From NCBI GenBank assembly GCA_014898415.1, contig RCTD01000013.1, positions 1,054,001 to 1,118,000 of the forward strand: a stretch of 64,000 nt of DNA. The letters are read 5' to 3'. Both the position numbers and the translations under genes were made by a program. Each line of letters opens with the position of its first letter. Within the stretch, counting starts at the first letter, position 1. Below are positions 11,077 to 22,431 of this stretch, piece after piece. This stretch comes from Stromatinia cepivora. Taxonomy: Eukaryota > Ascomycota > Leotiomycetes > Helotiales > Sclerotiniaceae. Under the pieces are notes generated by a model that saw only the letters and a program-made list of their open reading frames with translations, was not told the origin of the DNA and did no database searches.

Positions 11077-12533
11077 GGCGCCAGCCGAAAAATTTCATGG
11101 ACATATTTCAAGGATGTAGCCCATTACGGAGTTCCCAAGGAAGATTTTTGAGATAAGCCTGTCGGACTCCACATATTGGCATTGCAGAATATCGTTTCTT
11201 GCATCTAGCACTGGAAATATCGTCACACACCTATAGAGGCCGAGAATAGTAGGCAAGGTTCTATTCTTTCTCATGACTACTGTCAAGATGTGGTTTGAAG
11301 GTTGGCCGGTCTCTCCTTGGTCGGCCGACGGTTTCTTTTCCTCCATGAAGTGCAGTAACCCATAGGATATCCTTTAGGCCATATTGATCATAATACAGAA
11401 TCCAGATCTACCCTTTTCCGTTGATAGTCGAATTTCTTGGCTGAGTTCTTGATTGGATCAACTTCACTTGGGTATTAAATAAGGGGTAGCGAATTTTAAA
11501 GTAATAGATACAAGAGCATAGGTTGCAACCTCTCATAAATTGAAGTTATGGTTGTATTCTAATATTCACAGCCGACCTTCTCAAATTCCAGAAGGTCATG
11601 TGAATTTTTGACACAAATTCAACCATTACCCCAGCTTTATGTATCTGTTCCAGTGCACTAAAGTCAGTCAAAAAATTCACATATCAAACAATTGCGAAGA
11701 ATCTGGAATGATTATTTATTTTGGTTTGTGAATAATCTATTGCTATGGTGGGGTATTTGGAGTTCTGAATGGGTGCTAGGAGCTCAGAAGGGAAGGTACA
11801 CTAAGAGACCCAACATGGAACAGACATGAAGATCTTGAACAAGCACCTCAAGTAATCGATTTTCTTTACCTGGATTTCTAGATAGGAAAGACAGTTTCTC
11901 TTCCAAGTCAACATTTAACTCTCTTTAAATTTTTATAATACTATTTTTATGTTTCCTCTTACACTCTCATGGCACTTATTTTACTACTCAGTGTCAATGA
12001 ACCAAGCGAACGAAAAGGATTCACCTTCAATCTTCATTTCACAAAACCACAAAACTCCTTCATCAAAGTACCCAGGCCTCTCAAAGTAGGTAACTTTTAC
12101 GGATATATTCTGCTCGTCTCACTTCCTGCGGTGCTGAGCAGTTCCTATACCGACTTCTCAGGACCCCCAATGAAGGATTACCGGCGCCAAACTCCATTGA
12201 CGCGTTTCCGTGTCCGTGTAATGATTTACCTATCTTTTCATTCACGGTATAGTACTTGATGCTGGCGCTTCTCTTCAACCGAATTGGGCTATTCTTTACC
12301 GGTACTACAAAGCGCGTGGTAGCATGCCCAGCGTAAGGTCCTTGTTCATAGAAATGCGTATGAGCCCCTTTCATTCCGAGGACTGAAATAAGATAGCATT
12401 TAAATCCTTCGATATCATTACTCCCAAGCGCCCTCTCGCGTACGCAAGCATCTGCGTTCGGTTTCTGATGAAGGGCAGATGCACCAGTTAGGTACACGAA
12501 GCTCGATTCCGTGTGGTTGGCAGGCTTTCAATA
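11077..12533. other. Intergenic region upstream of the WG-repeat gene
   Basis: About 1.45 kb with no convincing gene. An open frame of 138 codons on the minus strand (12081-12497) has low protein-like quality and overlaps the likely 5' leader of the downstream gene. A possible long or spliced 5' untranslated leader for that gene lies here. Confidence 0.4.
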
Positions 12534-15383
12534 ATGCCGCAACGCCCGGCAAGTGTGATTGAATGGGTCGCTGGCCCGGCTCCAACGAAGGCTGCATATC
12601 GATCTGTTGCCATGGCCAAGTCCAATATTATCAAAGCGAGCCAACCACGTATTCGTCGGCACATCGCCATCGAAGTGGAGGTTTCTGATTTTGATACCTC
12701 TTCCGCAATTTCTTCCGAAGAAGAACCTCCTTCGAAACCAGCAACCAAAGAAGTTAAGAAGCCGGAAGTCAAAGAACCAGAACCCAAGAAACCTCAACCT
12801 GCAAAAGAGGTTGATAAGAAAGTAAAATTTGAAGAACCAACGCCAAAACTTAAGTCGGCATTGAAGAAGAATACTCCAAAGACCTTAACAGGGCCTCGAC
12901 CATGTGAATGCTCACAATGCAGAGCGCGGGAGAAAAATAAAGATAAAAGTAGCGCGGAAGATTCAAGCGACTCCAATGATGAGACGGAAGTTGAAGTTGA
13001 ACCTATAAATAAACAACTGAAGAAAAAGCAGCAACCCAACAATAACAATAATATCCCACAACCGCGAAATCAAAAGGTCAAGCAGAATCAGAATTTTCAA
13101 GGGAACCAAAATCAACGGGATATGAATGGGAAACAACGTGATAATTATCAACAATCCAGAAACAATAACCGCCAAAACAATCAAGATAGCTCAGACGAGT
13201 CAGATCAAACTGAGGGCCAATCCGATCACCAAAGTCGAAAAATATCGAGCTACCTCGGTCAAACAATGGAGAGACGAATTCTTCAAGATATGAGAGCTGA
13301 AGTTATACTGCGCGAGGATGTGATCGAAAATCCTTCCGATCCTCGTCCAAACGCATTTCTTGATACAAAAAGTGGTGTCCTTCGTGTTTACCATGGTCGG
13401 GTATATGGCAACCCTTTTGCGACACTGCTCACGCCAGCTCAAGTGCCAATTGGTACTTTTGCGCCAGATTCAGCACACTTTAGTGGCTCACCTCCAGTGT
13501 ATAACTCGTTCAGGCCTGTATCTTATGATCAGCAGCAATCTCAACCAAACTTACCCCGCGATTTCTCTAACAATACTGTCAGACACACTCCCAATCAGAA
13601 TGTCTCTGGGCAGCGCAACTTCTCCAATAATAATTCCAACCGCAATTCTTCCAACAATCGGCGCCAGCAGCAAGGCAACAGCAACAATAATAACATTCCG
13701 CAGAATACCGATATGCCAGGTAGCTGGGTTGATGATACAAATAACAAAGAAGACTCCGGCTCGGGTTGGAACAATAAAGATGACCAGACAAATAATAATC
13801 AGGGTTCAGGTGGTTGGGGCAATAATGATCAAAACAATAATCAACGGGCTGCGTCTGTAGGCAGTAACAAAACACAGACTTCCAACAAGCAGAAGAATAA
13901 TAAGAAGGGTGGAAAAGGCCAAGGCAGCCAGAACAACCAGTCTAACAACAATGCGAGTGGTGCATGGGGTGCAGATAACAATGATCAGTCCGGCAACTCA
14001 AACAACTGGGGTACGAACAATGATACAAATGGGAATTCGGGTTGGGGAAATGATACCAAGGAAGAGGATGCAAATGCCACGCCGAACAATGACTCTTGGG
14101 GAAACGATAATGGTCACTCAAATGACAATTCCAACAACCAGAATTCCGGCTGGGGTAACGATAATAATCAGGAGTCAAATGATAATTCGAATAACCAGAA
14201 TTCAGGTTGGGGAGGAGATAATCAGGACTCGAACAACACCTCGAATAACCAGAACTCGGGTTGGGGCAATGATAATAACCAGGACTCGAATAATAACTCG
14301 AACAACCAAGACTCTAGCTGGGGCAACAACAATAATCAGAACTCGAATGACAATTCGAACAATCAGAACTCAGGTTGGGGTGGAGATAACCAGGAGACTA
14401 ACGATGATGCAAACAACCAATCTTCTGGCTGGGGTAACAATGATAATAATGATCAATCAAACTCCAACGACCAATCCAAAAATGACAATTCCGGTGGTTG
14501 GGGAGGAGACTCGGGCGATAAGAATAATACTACCTCGGGAGGTTGGGGAGACTCGAATGAGCAACAAAATAACAGCAACTCGGGAGGCTGGGAAAACTCG
14601 AACCAGAAACAGAACAATGGTAGCTCTGGAGGTTGGGGAGGCTCTGGTAATCAACAAAACAATGGAAAATCCGGCTCTCGTGCAGGTTCTGGAAATCAAA
14701 ACAACAAGGCCAATAATAACTCGAAGAAACCACAGAACAACAAGTCTAAGAATAATCAAAAGTCTAAGGGCTACGATGATCCAGAATGGACTGCCTACAA
14801 CAACGATCAGGTAGATGATGAAGGTAACCAACAGGACAATGATGAAGGATGGGGTGGGAAATCTAATACAAATTTTAATGTAGTGCAAAGTGCCAAGGGT
14901 AAAGGATGGAACAACAAGAAAAACAATCAGAACAACAGTGGCCGAAAAGGAGATTCCAGCAACCGAGGAAGTCAGTGGGGCGGTGATGGACATAATTCTG
15001 GCGAGGGAGGAGACCAAGATGATGATGGAGAAGAAGGCAACCCCCAGTTCCGTGTTCACACACCCACAAGCAGTGATATTTTGAAAAATTGGGACAACAC
15101 AGACCAGGGCGGGTATTCAAACTTCACTAACATTGGTAGTTATGGTGGTCGCAAATCCCGCCATACAAGAACCCCTACTGCTCTCTCTCTGGCTGGAAGC
15201 TGGGCCTCGTCTGAACCTAGCGAGACTGGTGAGATTGGTGGTAATAATAGCAGAGGTCGCAAGGTTAGTAAGGCAAGTAAAGGCGGGAAGAGTGGTAAAG
15301 CTAGTAAATCTGGCAACACCGGCTATGATAAAAATTCTGGCAGCAGTGGATGGAACAACACCGGCACAAATGGTGGCTGGTAA
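12534..15383 (+). CDS. Asn/Gly/Trp-rich protein with WG repeats, prion-like
   Basis: Encodes 949 residues from the ATG at 12534 (MPQRPASVIEWV); the frame extends a few codons upstream without an ATG. The N-terminus is moderately ordered: IRRHIAIEVEVSDFD, a basic/acidic linker, then CECSQC at residues 124-129, a small Cys cluster. A second conserved-looking block, about residues 240-310, includes MERRILQDMRAEVILREDV and GVLRVYHGRVYGNPF. From about residue 340 to the end the sequence is low-complexity Asn/Gln/Ser/Gly with about 16 WG and 16 GW dipeptides. Residues about 527-638 hold six tandem copies of an 18-19-residue unit of the form NSNNQNSGWGNDNNQ. No enzyme domain is visible. The composition is that of a prion-like or condensate-forming protein, and the WG spacing resembles Argonaute-hook proteins. 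Function unknown; I recognise only a fungal family with a similar N-terminus. Confidence 0.85.
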   Translation: MPQRPASVIEWVAGPAPTKAAYRSVAMAKSNIIKASQPRIRRHIAIEVEVSDFDTSSAISSEEEPPSKPATKEVKKPEVKEPEPKKPQPAKEVDKKVKFEEPTPKLKSALKKNTPKTLTGPRPCECSQCRAREKNKDKSSAEDSSDSNDETEVEVEPINKQLKKKQQPNNNNNIPQPRNQKVKQNQNFQGNQNQRDMNGKQRDNYQQSRNNNRQNNQDSSDESDQTEGQSDHQSRKISSYLGQTMERRILQDMRAEVILREDVIENPSDPRPNAFLDTKSGVLRVYHGRVYGNPFATLLTPAQVPIGTFAPDSAHFSGSPPVYNSFRPVSYDQQQSQPNLPRDFSNNTVRHTPNQNVSGQRNFSNNNSNRNSSNNRRQQQGNSNNNNIPQNTDMPGSWVDDTNNKEDSGSGWNNKDDQTNNNQGSGGWGNNDQNNNQRAASVGSNKTQTSNKQKNNKKGGKGQGSQNNQSNNNASGAWGADNNDQSGNSNNWGTNNDTNGNSGWGNDTKEEDANATPNNDSWGNDNGHSNDNSNNQNSGWGNDNNQESNDNSNNQNSGWGGDNQDSNNTSNNQNSGWGNDNNQDSNNNSNNQDSSWGNNNNQNSNDNSNNQNSGWGGDNQETNDDANNQSSGWGNNDNNDQSNSNDQSKNDNSGGWGGDSGDKNNTTSGGWGDSNEQQNNSNSGGWENSNQKQNNGSSGGWGGSGNQQNNGKSGSRAGSGNQNNKANNNSKKPQNNKSKNNQKSKGYDDPEWTAYNNDQVDDEGNQQDNDEGWGGKSNTNFNVVQSAKGKGWNNKKNNQNNSGRKGDSSNRGSQWGGDGHNSGEGGDQDDDGEEGNPQFRVHTPTSSDILKNWDNTDQGGYSNFTNIGSYGGRKSRHTRTPTALSLAGSWASSEPSETGEIGGNNSRGRKVSKASKGGKSGKASKSGNTGYDKNSGSSGWNNTGTNGGW
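14113..14448 (+). repeat. Coding tandem repeats (54-57 bp unit, six copies)
   Basis: DNA-level imperfect tandem repeats of AAC/AAT, GAC, TCN and GGNTGGGG codons encode the WG repeat array. Codon choice differs between copies (AAC/AAT, TCA/TCG/TCC), so the repeats have diverged at the DNA level while the residues are kept. Confidence 0.85.
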
Positions 15384-16045
15384 AGGCGCTCGCAATTTCG
15401 GTATTGCAGAACCCTGAACGTGAAGGATGTTATGTTTGTTTGTCTTGTACGATTAAGGTGGAGAGATGAGGGGAAAAGACTTCTGTTCTGATAACTTGCG
15501 AAATTCTGTATTTTGCGGGATATTTGAACAGTCTAAGTCTCTATATTATGGCAGAACACTTTGCACATTTGCACATATATCGTACATGTTGGCTTTATGG
15601 GTTGCAATGATGGGATGAAGAGATATCTTCGTTTCGAGATGCTGTGGGGTTCAATAGATGATCATGATAACATTAAGTAGGAAGTAGCAAAATGATAGAT
15701 AGCTTTTATGAGATGATTTACGAAATAAATTGATTTCCGTAAAAGTACCAATGAACTACCGAGCATGGGAATATATGAGCTGCTCCCGGTGACCTTACTT
15801 GACTCCCGGTGAGCTGCTCATAAGGCTGGAGCTTGGGCCTCGGCGTTCAGGATTATAGAAGTCGAAGCTCCTGCAAGGCTGACCCTGATCCTTGAACTTC
15901 AACATTTCACAATCCCCTCCATAAGCTTCACCCCCTCACCTCCAAAAACAAACAAACAAACAAACCGACGACATCCACCCACACCCAACCGCAAAATCCA
16001 AATCCCACACAAACCACACCTCACACCAAACCAACCAAGCCAACC
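15384..16045. promoter_or_regulatory. Intergenic/promoter with CTCCCGGTGA motifs
   Basis: Two copies of CTCCCGGTGA lie at 15783 and 15803, about 240-260 bp upstream of the next ATG; the second extends to GAGCTGCTC. The final 150 bp before that ATG is C/A-rich with long pyrimidine runs, typical of a fungal promoter and leader. Confidence 0.4.
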
Positions 16046-16748
16046 ATGACAACAACAACCACATCTCCTCCCCCAAATCTCCCAGCGAACTCGGAAATCT
16101 ACCCCTCCCCATTTCCCGCTCGCTCAAAAACTGCTTCTGCTAAGGTCAATGGTGTGCTTACGGATGTTTCGTGCATGTATTTTGCGGATAGGATTTTGGT
16201 TACCATTTGTCAGGGAGGGAGGTTGGGTCAATGGGTTTGTTTTTTTCTTTCTTTCCACTTCTTATTTTGTGATGTTCCTATCCTAGGCTTTTTACACTCA
16301 CTCTACTCACTATCCTCTCCCTCCTATTTCACCCCTCACTAACTCACCCACCCCATAGATACAAATACCCCTCACCAGCGCCTCCCCCACCAGCTTCGAC
16401 ACGGCAATTCCCCTCCCTTCCTCCACATCCACATCCAATTCCGCAAATATGATTCTGCCCCTCGAACACCTTACTCCTCGTACGTTACTAGGTGCAGGTG
16501 GAGAGGTGAGAGAGAGAATTGCTCATTTGTATGCGAGTCAGATTGGGAGTATGATTTTGGGGAGAGATCCGGAGGAGAGGAGGACGGTTTTGTTGGGGTT
16601 GGGGTTGGGGAGTGAGGATAGGGGGAAGGGGGAGGGAAGTGGGGAGGATGGGAGAGGAAGGGGGGAAGAAGGGGAGACGGAGAAGGGGAGGGAGGGGGAG
16701 AGAGAGGGCTATTTTGATTTGTTGGAGTTGGTTGGAGGGGTTTTGTGA
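16046..16748 (+). CDS. Proteasome assembly chaperone 3-like protein
   Basis: Two exons (16046-16234 and 16359-16748) joined over a 124-bp intron (donor GTTTGT, branch CTAAC, acceptor ATAG) give 192 residues. The block VNGVLTDVSCMYFADRILVTICQGGRLGQW followed by IQIPLTS resembles the PAC3/Poc3 chaperone family, whose members pair with a PAC4-type partner to help assemble the 20S alpha ring. After QIGSMILGRDPEERRTVLLGLGL, where the family normally ends, there is a Gly/Glu/Arg tail (GRGRGEEGETEKGREGERE) encoded by very G-rich DNA, then FDLLELVGGVL. The tail is an insertion relative to the usual short family members. Family assignment rests on the first exon. Confidence 0.7.
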
Positions 16749-17556
16749 GGAGGGGCAATGGAAAGGGGGGGGGATATTTTCCTTCTGAAGGGATCACTGA
16801 CAGGGATGCGGGGGGAAGAGTATCAGTGCATGATTAGAGGTTGTATAAGGATGATATATCAAATATCGTAATCGCAAGGCGCAGGCATGAAACTTCACGA
16901 AGAAGCCCAACCCAACATCGCTACATCGACCGAAAGATCCCAGATACGCAACGCATGTTCTCAACCACATGAATAAATTCCTTCGCAAGAAGTCCATGGA
17001 GGGACTGTCCACTCGCACAGGCACGAATATTCCACATCCCAACTACTATTTCAGTATCATACAAAGCATTCATCTACCTCTCAATCCATACAACCAAACA
17101 CGCCTCCAGTTGATATTGGAGGAGATGCACCAAATCCTAGTGGATGCCTAGACTAGTTGAAAGGTAGCCTACCGGAGTCATCTATGGAATTTTTGGAGCG
17201 GATATACCCCCGATGTCGAATTAGCAGTTTTGCATTCATGATATCTGGATTGGCAATGCAAAGTTAAATGGTGTTGAGGGAAGGCCTATTATCTAGAACG
17301 TGATGATATCCATGATCTTTTCAACAGTGCGAGATCAAATAGGACATAAATTGAATGCTAATTATTCAATGGTTAAATACGCTATCTGCCTATTCTAAAA
17401 ATGCCAATGGGTATATGTTAATCTAAATGTGGTAATTTTTCCTATTAAAGTGATTTCCAAAACCCCTTTCCAATGATTTCTGGAAACAATCATAACATAT
17501 CGTGTCTGGGGACTTAGTCCAGAAGTGTCCATGCCATCATACGATCTTATACAACC
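16749..17556. other. Convergent intergenic region, no gene seen
   Basis: Lies between two convergent 3' ends. It starts with a G-run near 16766-16773. No protein-like open frame. Confidence 0.45.
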
Positions 17557-19050
17557 CTAAGCCTTAACAACAACAGCACTAGGTGCCTGCGCCCGTGTAG
17601 CCTTTTCCTTAAACTCATCATTCTCTAATTTGAACCGGAGTTGGCACCCTAAATTTCGTCAGTTATGGGATCCTGTTGATGAATGGATGGGTAGTATAAT
17701 TCCAGGTTTTGTACTTACAGTCGCCACATGATATTGGTTCATATTTGGGTGGATTATTTTCATCTGTGCATGTGGATATCACACCTTCTACACAGTTGAA
17801 ATTAAGTCCTATATGATGCGGATTAGTATTTCAATCTATGATACATAGATATTCAGGAAGGATAAATAAAAACTTACCAAAAAAGAACGGCATCGATATC
17901 CGCTCCACAGTAGCCCGGTTGTAAACTCGATGGACTGTACTCTTATACATATCATTACAAAGCCTCATCATGAAATCTCCAATATTAACCACGATGGTTC
18001 CCTCGATCGGTACAGCCATAATCCATTGACCTTCTTTATTTAATACCTGTAACCCTCCTATCATATCCTGCCATAATAATGTAAAAAGTTGTAAGTCGGT
18101 ATGACTTCCTAGCCCCACACTATTATTTGATTTCTCCTCCTCGCTACTGGGCGGATAGTAATTGTAGAGACCATCGGCGCCAGGGTAGGTCACTCGACTA
18201 TCGAAATAATCTTCGGGGAGTGAGAGGCTTAGTGCGAAGACTCGTACGAGTTTGCGCGCGAGAGAGAGACAGGATTTCCAGTAGGCTAGTGTGTCGGTTT
18301 TGAAATTAGGGAGGTGGGATGTTCCTTCCCAGACGAAGGATTCGCCTCGTATAAAGGGTTTTACTTCGGAGGGGATGGAGGAGAGGGGTTGCGGGTGGTC
18401 GGGGTCGTTTTCGGGTTCGTAGCGCCAGGCGATCTGGAGATGTTAGTAGGGAGGGAGGGAAAGGGGATATGTGGGTTTGGGGACGAACGGATTCTTTGAT
18501 GTCGACACTTTCTCCGGGGCTGATGTTTGAACTTTTTAAACCCATGTAGCCGTTGAAATAGCGGGAATGACTTTTATCTATTTTGGCTTTTTCTTCGTAT
18601 GGTTGTTTGAAAAAACTAGGCCCATGAATTCATATCAGCATTCATTCTCATCTATCCATCCAACTTTCTTTCTCCCTCTTCTGTATTCTCAACCCCCTTA
18701 GAACCCCCTCCAAACCTTCCTCCTAGCGTTCCACTCAACCTCGAAACCCCTTCCCTTCAAGCAAAAACTCACCTCAAAGCCTGTTCCTTCGCCCTCCCAA
18801 TAACCTCCTCCTCAATTCCATGATTCTTCACATAAAAAAATCCCGTCCCCACAGCCGCAGCGCGTACTTCTGCGGCTAACGCCTGCCGATCACTCAGATT
18901 AGGAGAGTTGATATTCGAAAGATCAATTATAGGGATTTCGGTATCGGTACAGGGACGGGGTGGTGTGTTAAGTACATCGCGATAGACGGGTCCATAGGCG
19001 GTCCGGAGCTCGAGTTTGGTTGTTGTGGGGGCGGGGTTAGGAGTGGACAT
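17557..19050 (-). CDS. 2-oxoglutarate/Fe(II)-dependent oxygenase (isopenicillin N synthase-like)
   Basis: Five exons (18773-19050, 18489-18615, 17878-18433, 17719-17808, 17557-17648) give 380 residues in one continuous frame. The N-terminal DIOX_N segment is seen in IPIIDLSNI and VGTGFFYVKNHGI. The C-terminal jelly-roll carries the metal-binding HxD in GLGSHTDLQLFTLL, the distal His in STVHRVYNR, and the 2-oxoglutarate Arg in ERISMPFFFG. Such enzymes hydroxylate, desaturate or cyclise small molecules in the cytosol; the substrate cannot be told from sequence. Introns have GTGAGT, GTTCGT, GTAAGT and GTAAGT donors; the second is non-consensus, but the frame and the TACTAACAT branch site support it. 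There are no biosynthetic-cluster neighbours, so a housekeeping or catabolic role is as likely as secondary metabolism. Confidence 0.88.
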
Positions 19051-20202
19051 TGTGAGGGTGGTTTTTGCGGGTGGTTAGGTTGTAGGTTGGATGGGAAGAA
19101 GAAATATAGGTGTTCAAAATGCTTGGTTTTTGAATGGCGAAAGAGATGGTGAGGAGGATAGATGAGAAGTATCTGTAGCTAAATGGTGGCTGATTATACC
19201 CCGCCAAACGGTCATATGCAACGGTGAATCGGCGGGTTCCGATCAAGGGATTCAATAATTGAATTGAATGTAGGTTGTATGTATATCCAACGGTAGATTT
19301 AAAATTCATAAGAGATCCGAGCATTCACTGTATATCCTCATGTTTTATTGTCAGCCAAGTGATGTCCAAGATATTATTGTCCCACTTATCATTTGATCCC
19401 TTATCGCTCTTGTTAAGCTTATCGTAATTCTCGTCCCAAACCAAGATCCCTGTAACAATCAGATCACAACTTCAATAAAATCCATCACGTGTACTGACTG
19501 ATAAAATATATAAACACAACATAAACGTTTCAAATGTATCTATCCGTCCGTATCACAACATTCCTTCATTTCAAATTCAACGGCTACTCACATACAGAGA
19601 TCTCACATGGTACCAAAATGTCAAAACCTCGTTTTCTCGTGCATGATTCCTGGAATGACAAGTTCTTGATAAGTCTGATGACAAGTTTGACATTGGCGTA
19701 CACAAGCGTGTATTTTAATCGCCGGAATGCTTAATCGAGATCTTGGGTGCACCAGCCTTGTATGGACTGCAGAGATAAGGATGTGGTTACATTTAATCTG
19801 AAAGAGCGGGGAACTGCGCAATATTCATGCTGCGTATTGCTCCGGATTTCTGCGCCTTGCTGCGAGTCACTGCTTTGGGAAGAATGTTTGGTTACATTGC
19901 ATATCTATATCTTTTCCTTATCATTTTATGCAGGTACTTTTTGGGAAGAGAAAGATGTGGATATTGTTTTGATGTGATGGACTTTCGATAAGTATGTGTG
20001 GGGTTTGGATGGGTAGTACAACTTTCTCTCTATTAGATGGGATCTAGAGGAATCTATATTAGTTGACAGATGACATATCTCTCCGTTCGCCGTTACTACC
20101 CGATAGACTCTTTTATTTCCTTGTTTCCCCTCGTTTTCTTCTCCATTGCCATCAGCATCGTTCTTGTATCAATCAATCGCATTCATTGCGTACTCATTTA
20201 AA
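19051..20202. promoter_or_regulatory. Divergent region between oxygenase and permease
   Basis: About 1.15 kb containing the promoters of both divergent genes. A pyrimidine-rich stretch (TTTCCTTGTTTCCCCTCG near 20116) precedes the permease start. No gene seen; short open frames here lack protein character. Confidence 0.4.
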
Positions 20203-22431
20203 ATGATCGGTAACCTATTTCGTCTCCTGCGCCAAAAGTTGCGAAATCCGCATTTCGAAGCAAAGGGCACTGCAAATGTTCATGGGAAAGATAATTGGTT
20301 AGATAACGACGATATCAGACCTTTGAAATTGGCGGATCGTACTTGGAATGTTTGGACTTATCTTACATTTTGGTTTTCTGCAAGTATGTTGGCAATACTA
20401 TCATGAGCTTAGATATGGATCTGTTGATGATGCTAATGTGAATTGAATAGCTTCGACGGTTTCAACATGGTATGCTGCATCGAGTGCCCAGGCTTTGGGA
20501 TTGAGTATGTGGGAATCGCTTTTGTGTGCTTTTGGTGGCCAATGTTTGATTGCTATTGTCATTGTATTCAATGGTAGATCAGGAGCTGTATATCATATGT
20601 GAGTGTTTGAAATTCCATCTCTTGTATATGGGACGACCCATCTCGATTAAGTAATTGTTGAATCCAACAAGTATCATTTTCATTTTCCAATTCGGAGGGA
20701 TATCTTCAATTGTCTTTTTGATCCTCAAAATATCACAAATTTCCATTGCTCCTCATCCGCTGACATAATGAACGCAATATTCAGTGGTTATCCTATTCTC
20801 AACAGAGCTGCATTTGGTGTTTTTGGAGCATGGTGGCCTACCTTCAACCGTGCTGTGATGGCCATTGTTTGGAATGGTGTCAATATGGTCCAAGGAGGTG
20901 AATGTATCTATGTCATGCTTCATACTCTCAGTCCACGTGTTGCCGATTTTAAGAATGTCATGGGGGAAGGATCTGCTCTCGATTCTGGTGGTATGCTTGG
21001 ACTTGGAATCTTTTGGATTCTTACCTGCTGTTTCCTTATTATTCCTGTTCCAAAGGTTAGTACCATTCAGCTATTTGTTAAAATGGTAATGCTAACGCGA
21101 GAACAGATGAAAAGTCTTGTATATGTTAAACTTATCGTCTTTATCATTTCCGCCGTTGCTATGTGTGCCTGGACTTTGACCATGGCTGGTGGTATTGGAC
21201 CAGTTGCTCGTCAACCAGGTACAGTTAAAGGCACAGAACGAACATGGCTTCTCGTACGATTTATACTACTCGGTGCTGCTAATTGTGCAACATTTGCCTC
21301 CAACGCAGCGGACTTTCAGCGTTATGCTCGGAAACCAAATGATGTTATTTGGGGAAACATAGTCGGGTTTCCTATTTCTAATGTTCGTGTCCGACCTCAA
21401 ACACATGAATCGTCTTAGTTATTTGACCTCATACTAACACACCCAATAGTTGATCGTAGCAATCATCGGTAATTTAGTCGGCTCCTCAAGTCAAGTCCTC
21501 TTCGGTGAAGTCATCTGGTCCCCACTTACCTACCTCGATCGAATTCTTGAACGAACATACGATGCACCTACTCGAGCTGGATGTTTCTTTATCGCTGCTT
21601 GCTTCGCCTATTCTGCAATCTTCTCTTCAATTTTTGAAAACTCAATTCCAGCAGGAAATGACATCGCCGCTCTTTGTAAGTAAATGTCAACCTTGACCAC
21701 AACCCAGGAGTCCTCGAAATACTGAAACCATTACTAACACGACAACTCTAGTCCCAAAATACATATCCATCCGCACTGGTTTCTTCGCCTGCGCCGTCAT
21801 CTCTATAATAATTCAACCATGGTACCTCCTCAAATCCGCCGTCATCTTCATATCCTTCCTCGCCTCCTACCAAATCTTCCTCTCAGCCATCACCGGTGTC
21901 CTCCTCTGTCACTACTTCATCATCGCCCGTGGTTTCCTCAACGTCCCAGACCTCTACACCTCGGATAAAAAAGCAGCATATCACTACACCGGTGGTTGGA
22001 ACTGGCGCGCTTATGCCGCATATGTAATTGGCATAATTCCAAATTTCTACGGCTTTTTAAATAATATGGGAGTTAAAGCTCCGATGGGTGTCACAAGAGC
22101 ATATTATTTTGCATATCCAATTGGTCTTTTTGTTAGTTTTATGGTTTATTGGGGGCTTTGTTATAAATGGCCGGTGCGGATTCAGTATGCGTTGGGTGAG
22201 TGGATGGAGGTTAAGGATTATGTAAGGGAGGAGGAGAGGGGGGAGGGAGAGGGAAGTGGGTGGGGTAGTATGGTTAGTAGGGAGGAGAGAGCGGTAATTG
22301 AGGGAGTGGTGGGGGGAAAAGGTGGAGCTTCGGTGAAGGAGGAGAAGAGTGAAGCGGATTTGGCAGCGAGGGAGAATATAGAGGATGGTGTGAGATATCG
22401 GGGGCAGGAAACTTCGGTTGGAGAGAAGTAG
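20203..22431 (+). CDS. NCS1 family purine/pyrimidine-type permease
   Basis: Six exons (20203-20383, 20451-20598, 20785-21055, 21107-21382, 21450-21675, 21752-22431) give 593 residues. The N-terminal WLDNDDIRPLKLADRTWNVWTYLTFWFS, then STWYAASSAQALGLSMW, and PNDVIWGNIVGFPIS are signatures of the NCS1 nucleobase-cation symporters (Fur4/Dal4/Fui1, and Aspergillus Fur-type carriers). Roughly twelve membrane segments can be traced. The hydrophilic C-terminal tail is Glu/Gly-rich and encoded by G-rich DNA. It imports uracil, uridine, allantoin or a related compound across the plasma membrane with protons; the substrate is not determined. The start at 20203 fits the family; an in-frame ATG lies 57 bp upstream. 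The intron at 21056-21106 is a multiple of three without stops, so it is easy to miss. One donor is GTTCGT. Confidence 0.9.

Noticed and set aside
12081..12497. 138-codon minus-strand open frame upstream of the WG-repeat gene
   Set aside because: No domain or protein-like pattern and no flanking promoter evidence; more likely leader or intergenic sequence.
13909..14814. 301-codon Thr/Ile/Arg-rich open frame inside the WG-repeat gene
   Set aside because: An alternate-frame reading of low-complexity AAY/GAY/GGN codons; it follows from the repeat bias.
20146..20202. Upstream in-frame ATG of the permease
   Set aside because: Adds a hydrophobic stretch before the conserved cytosolic N-terminus, which does not fit the NCS1 layout.
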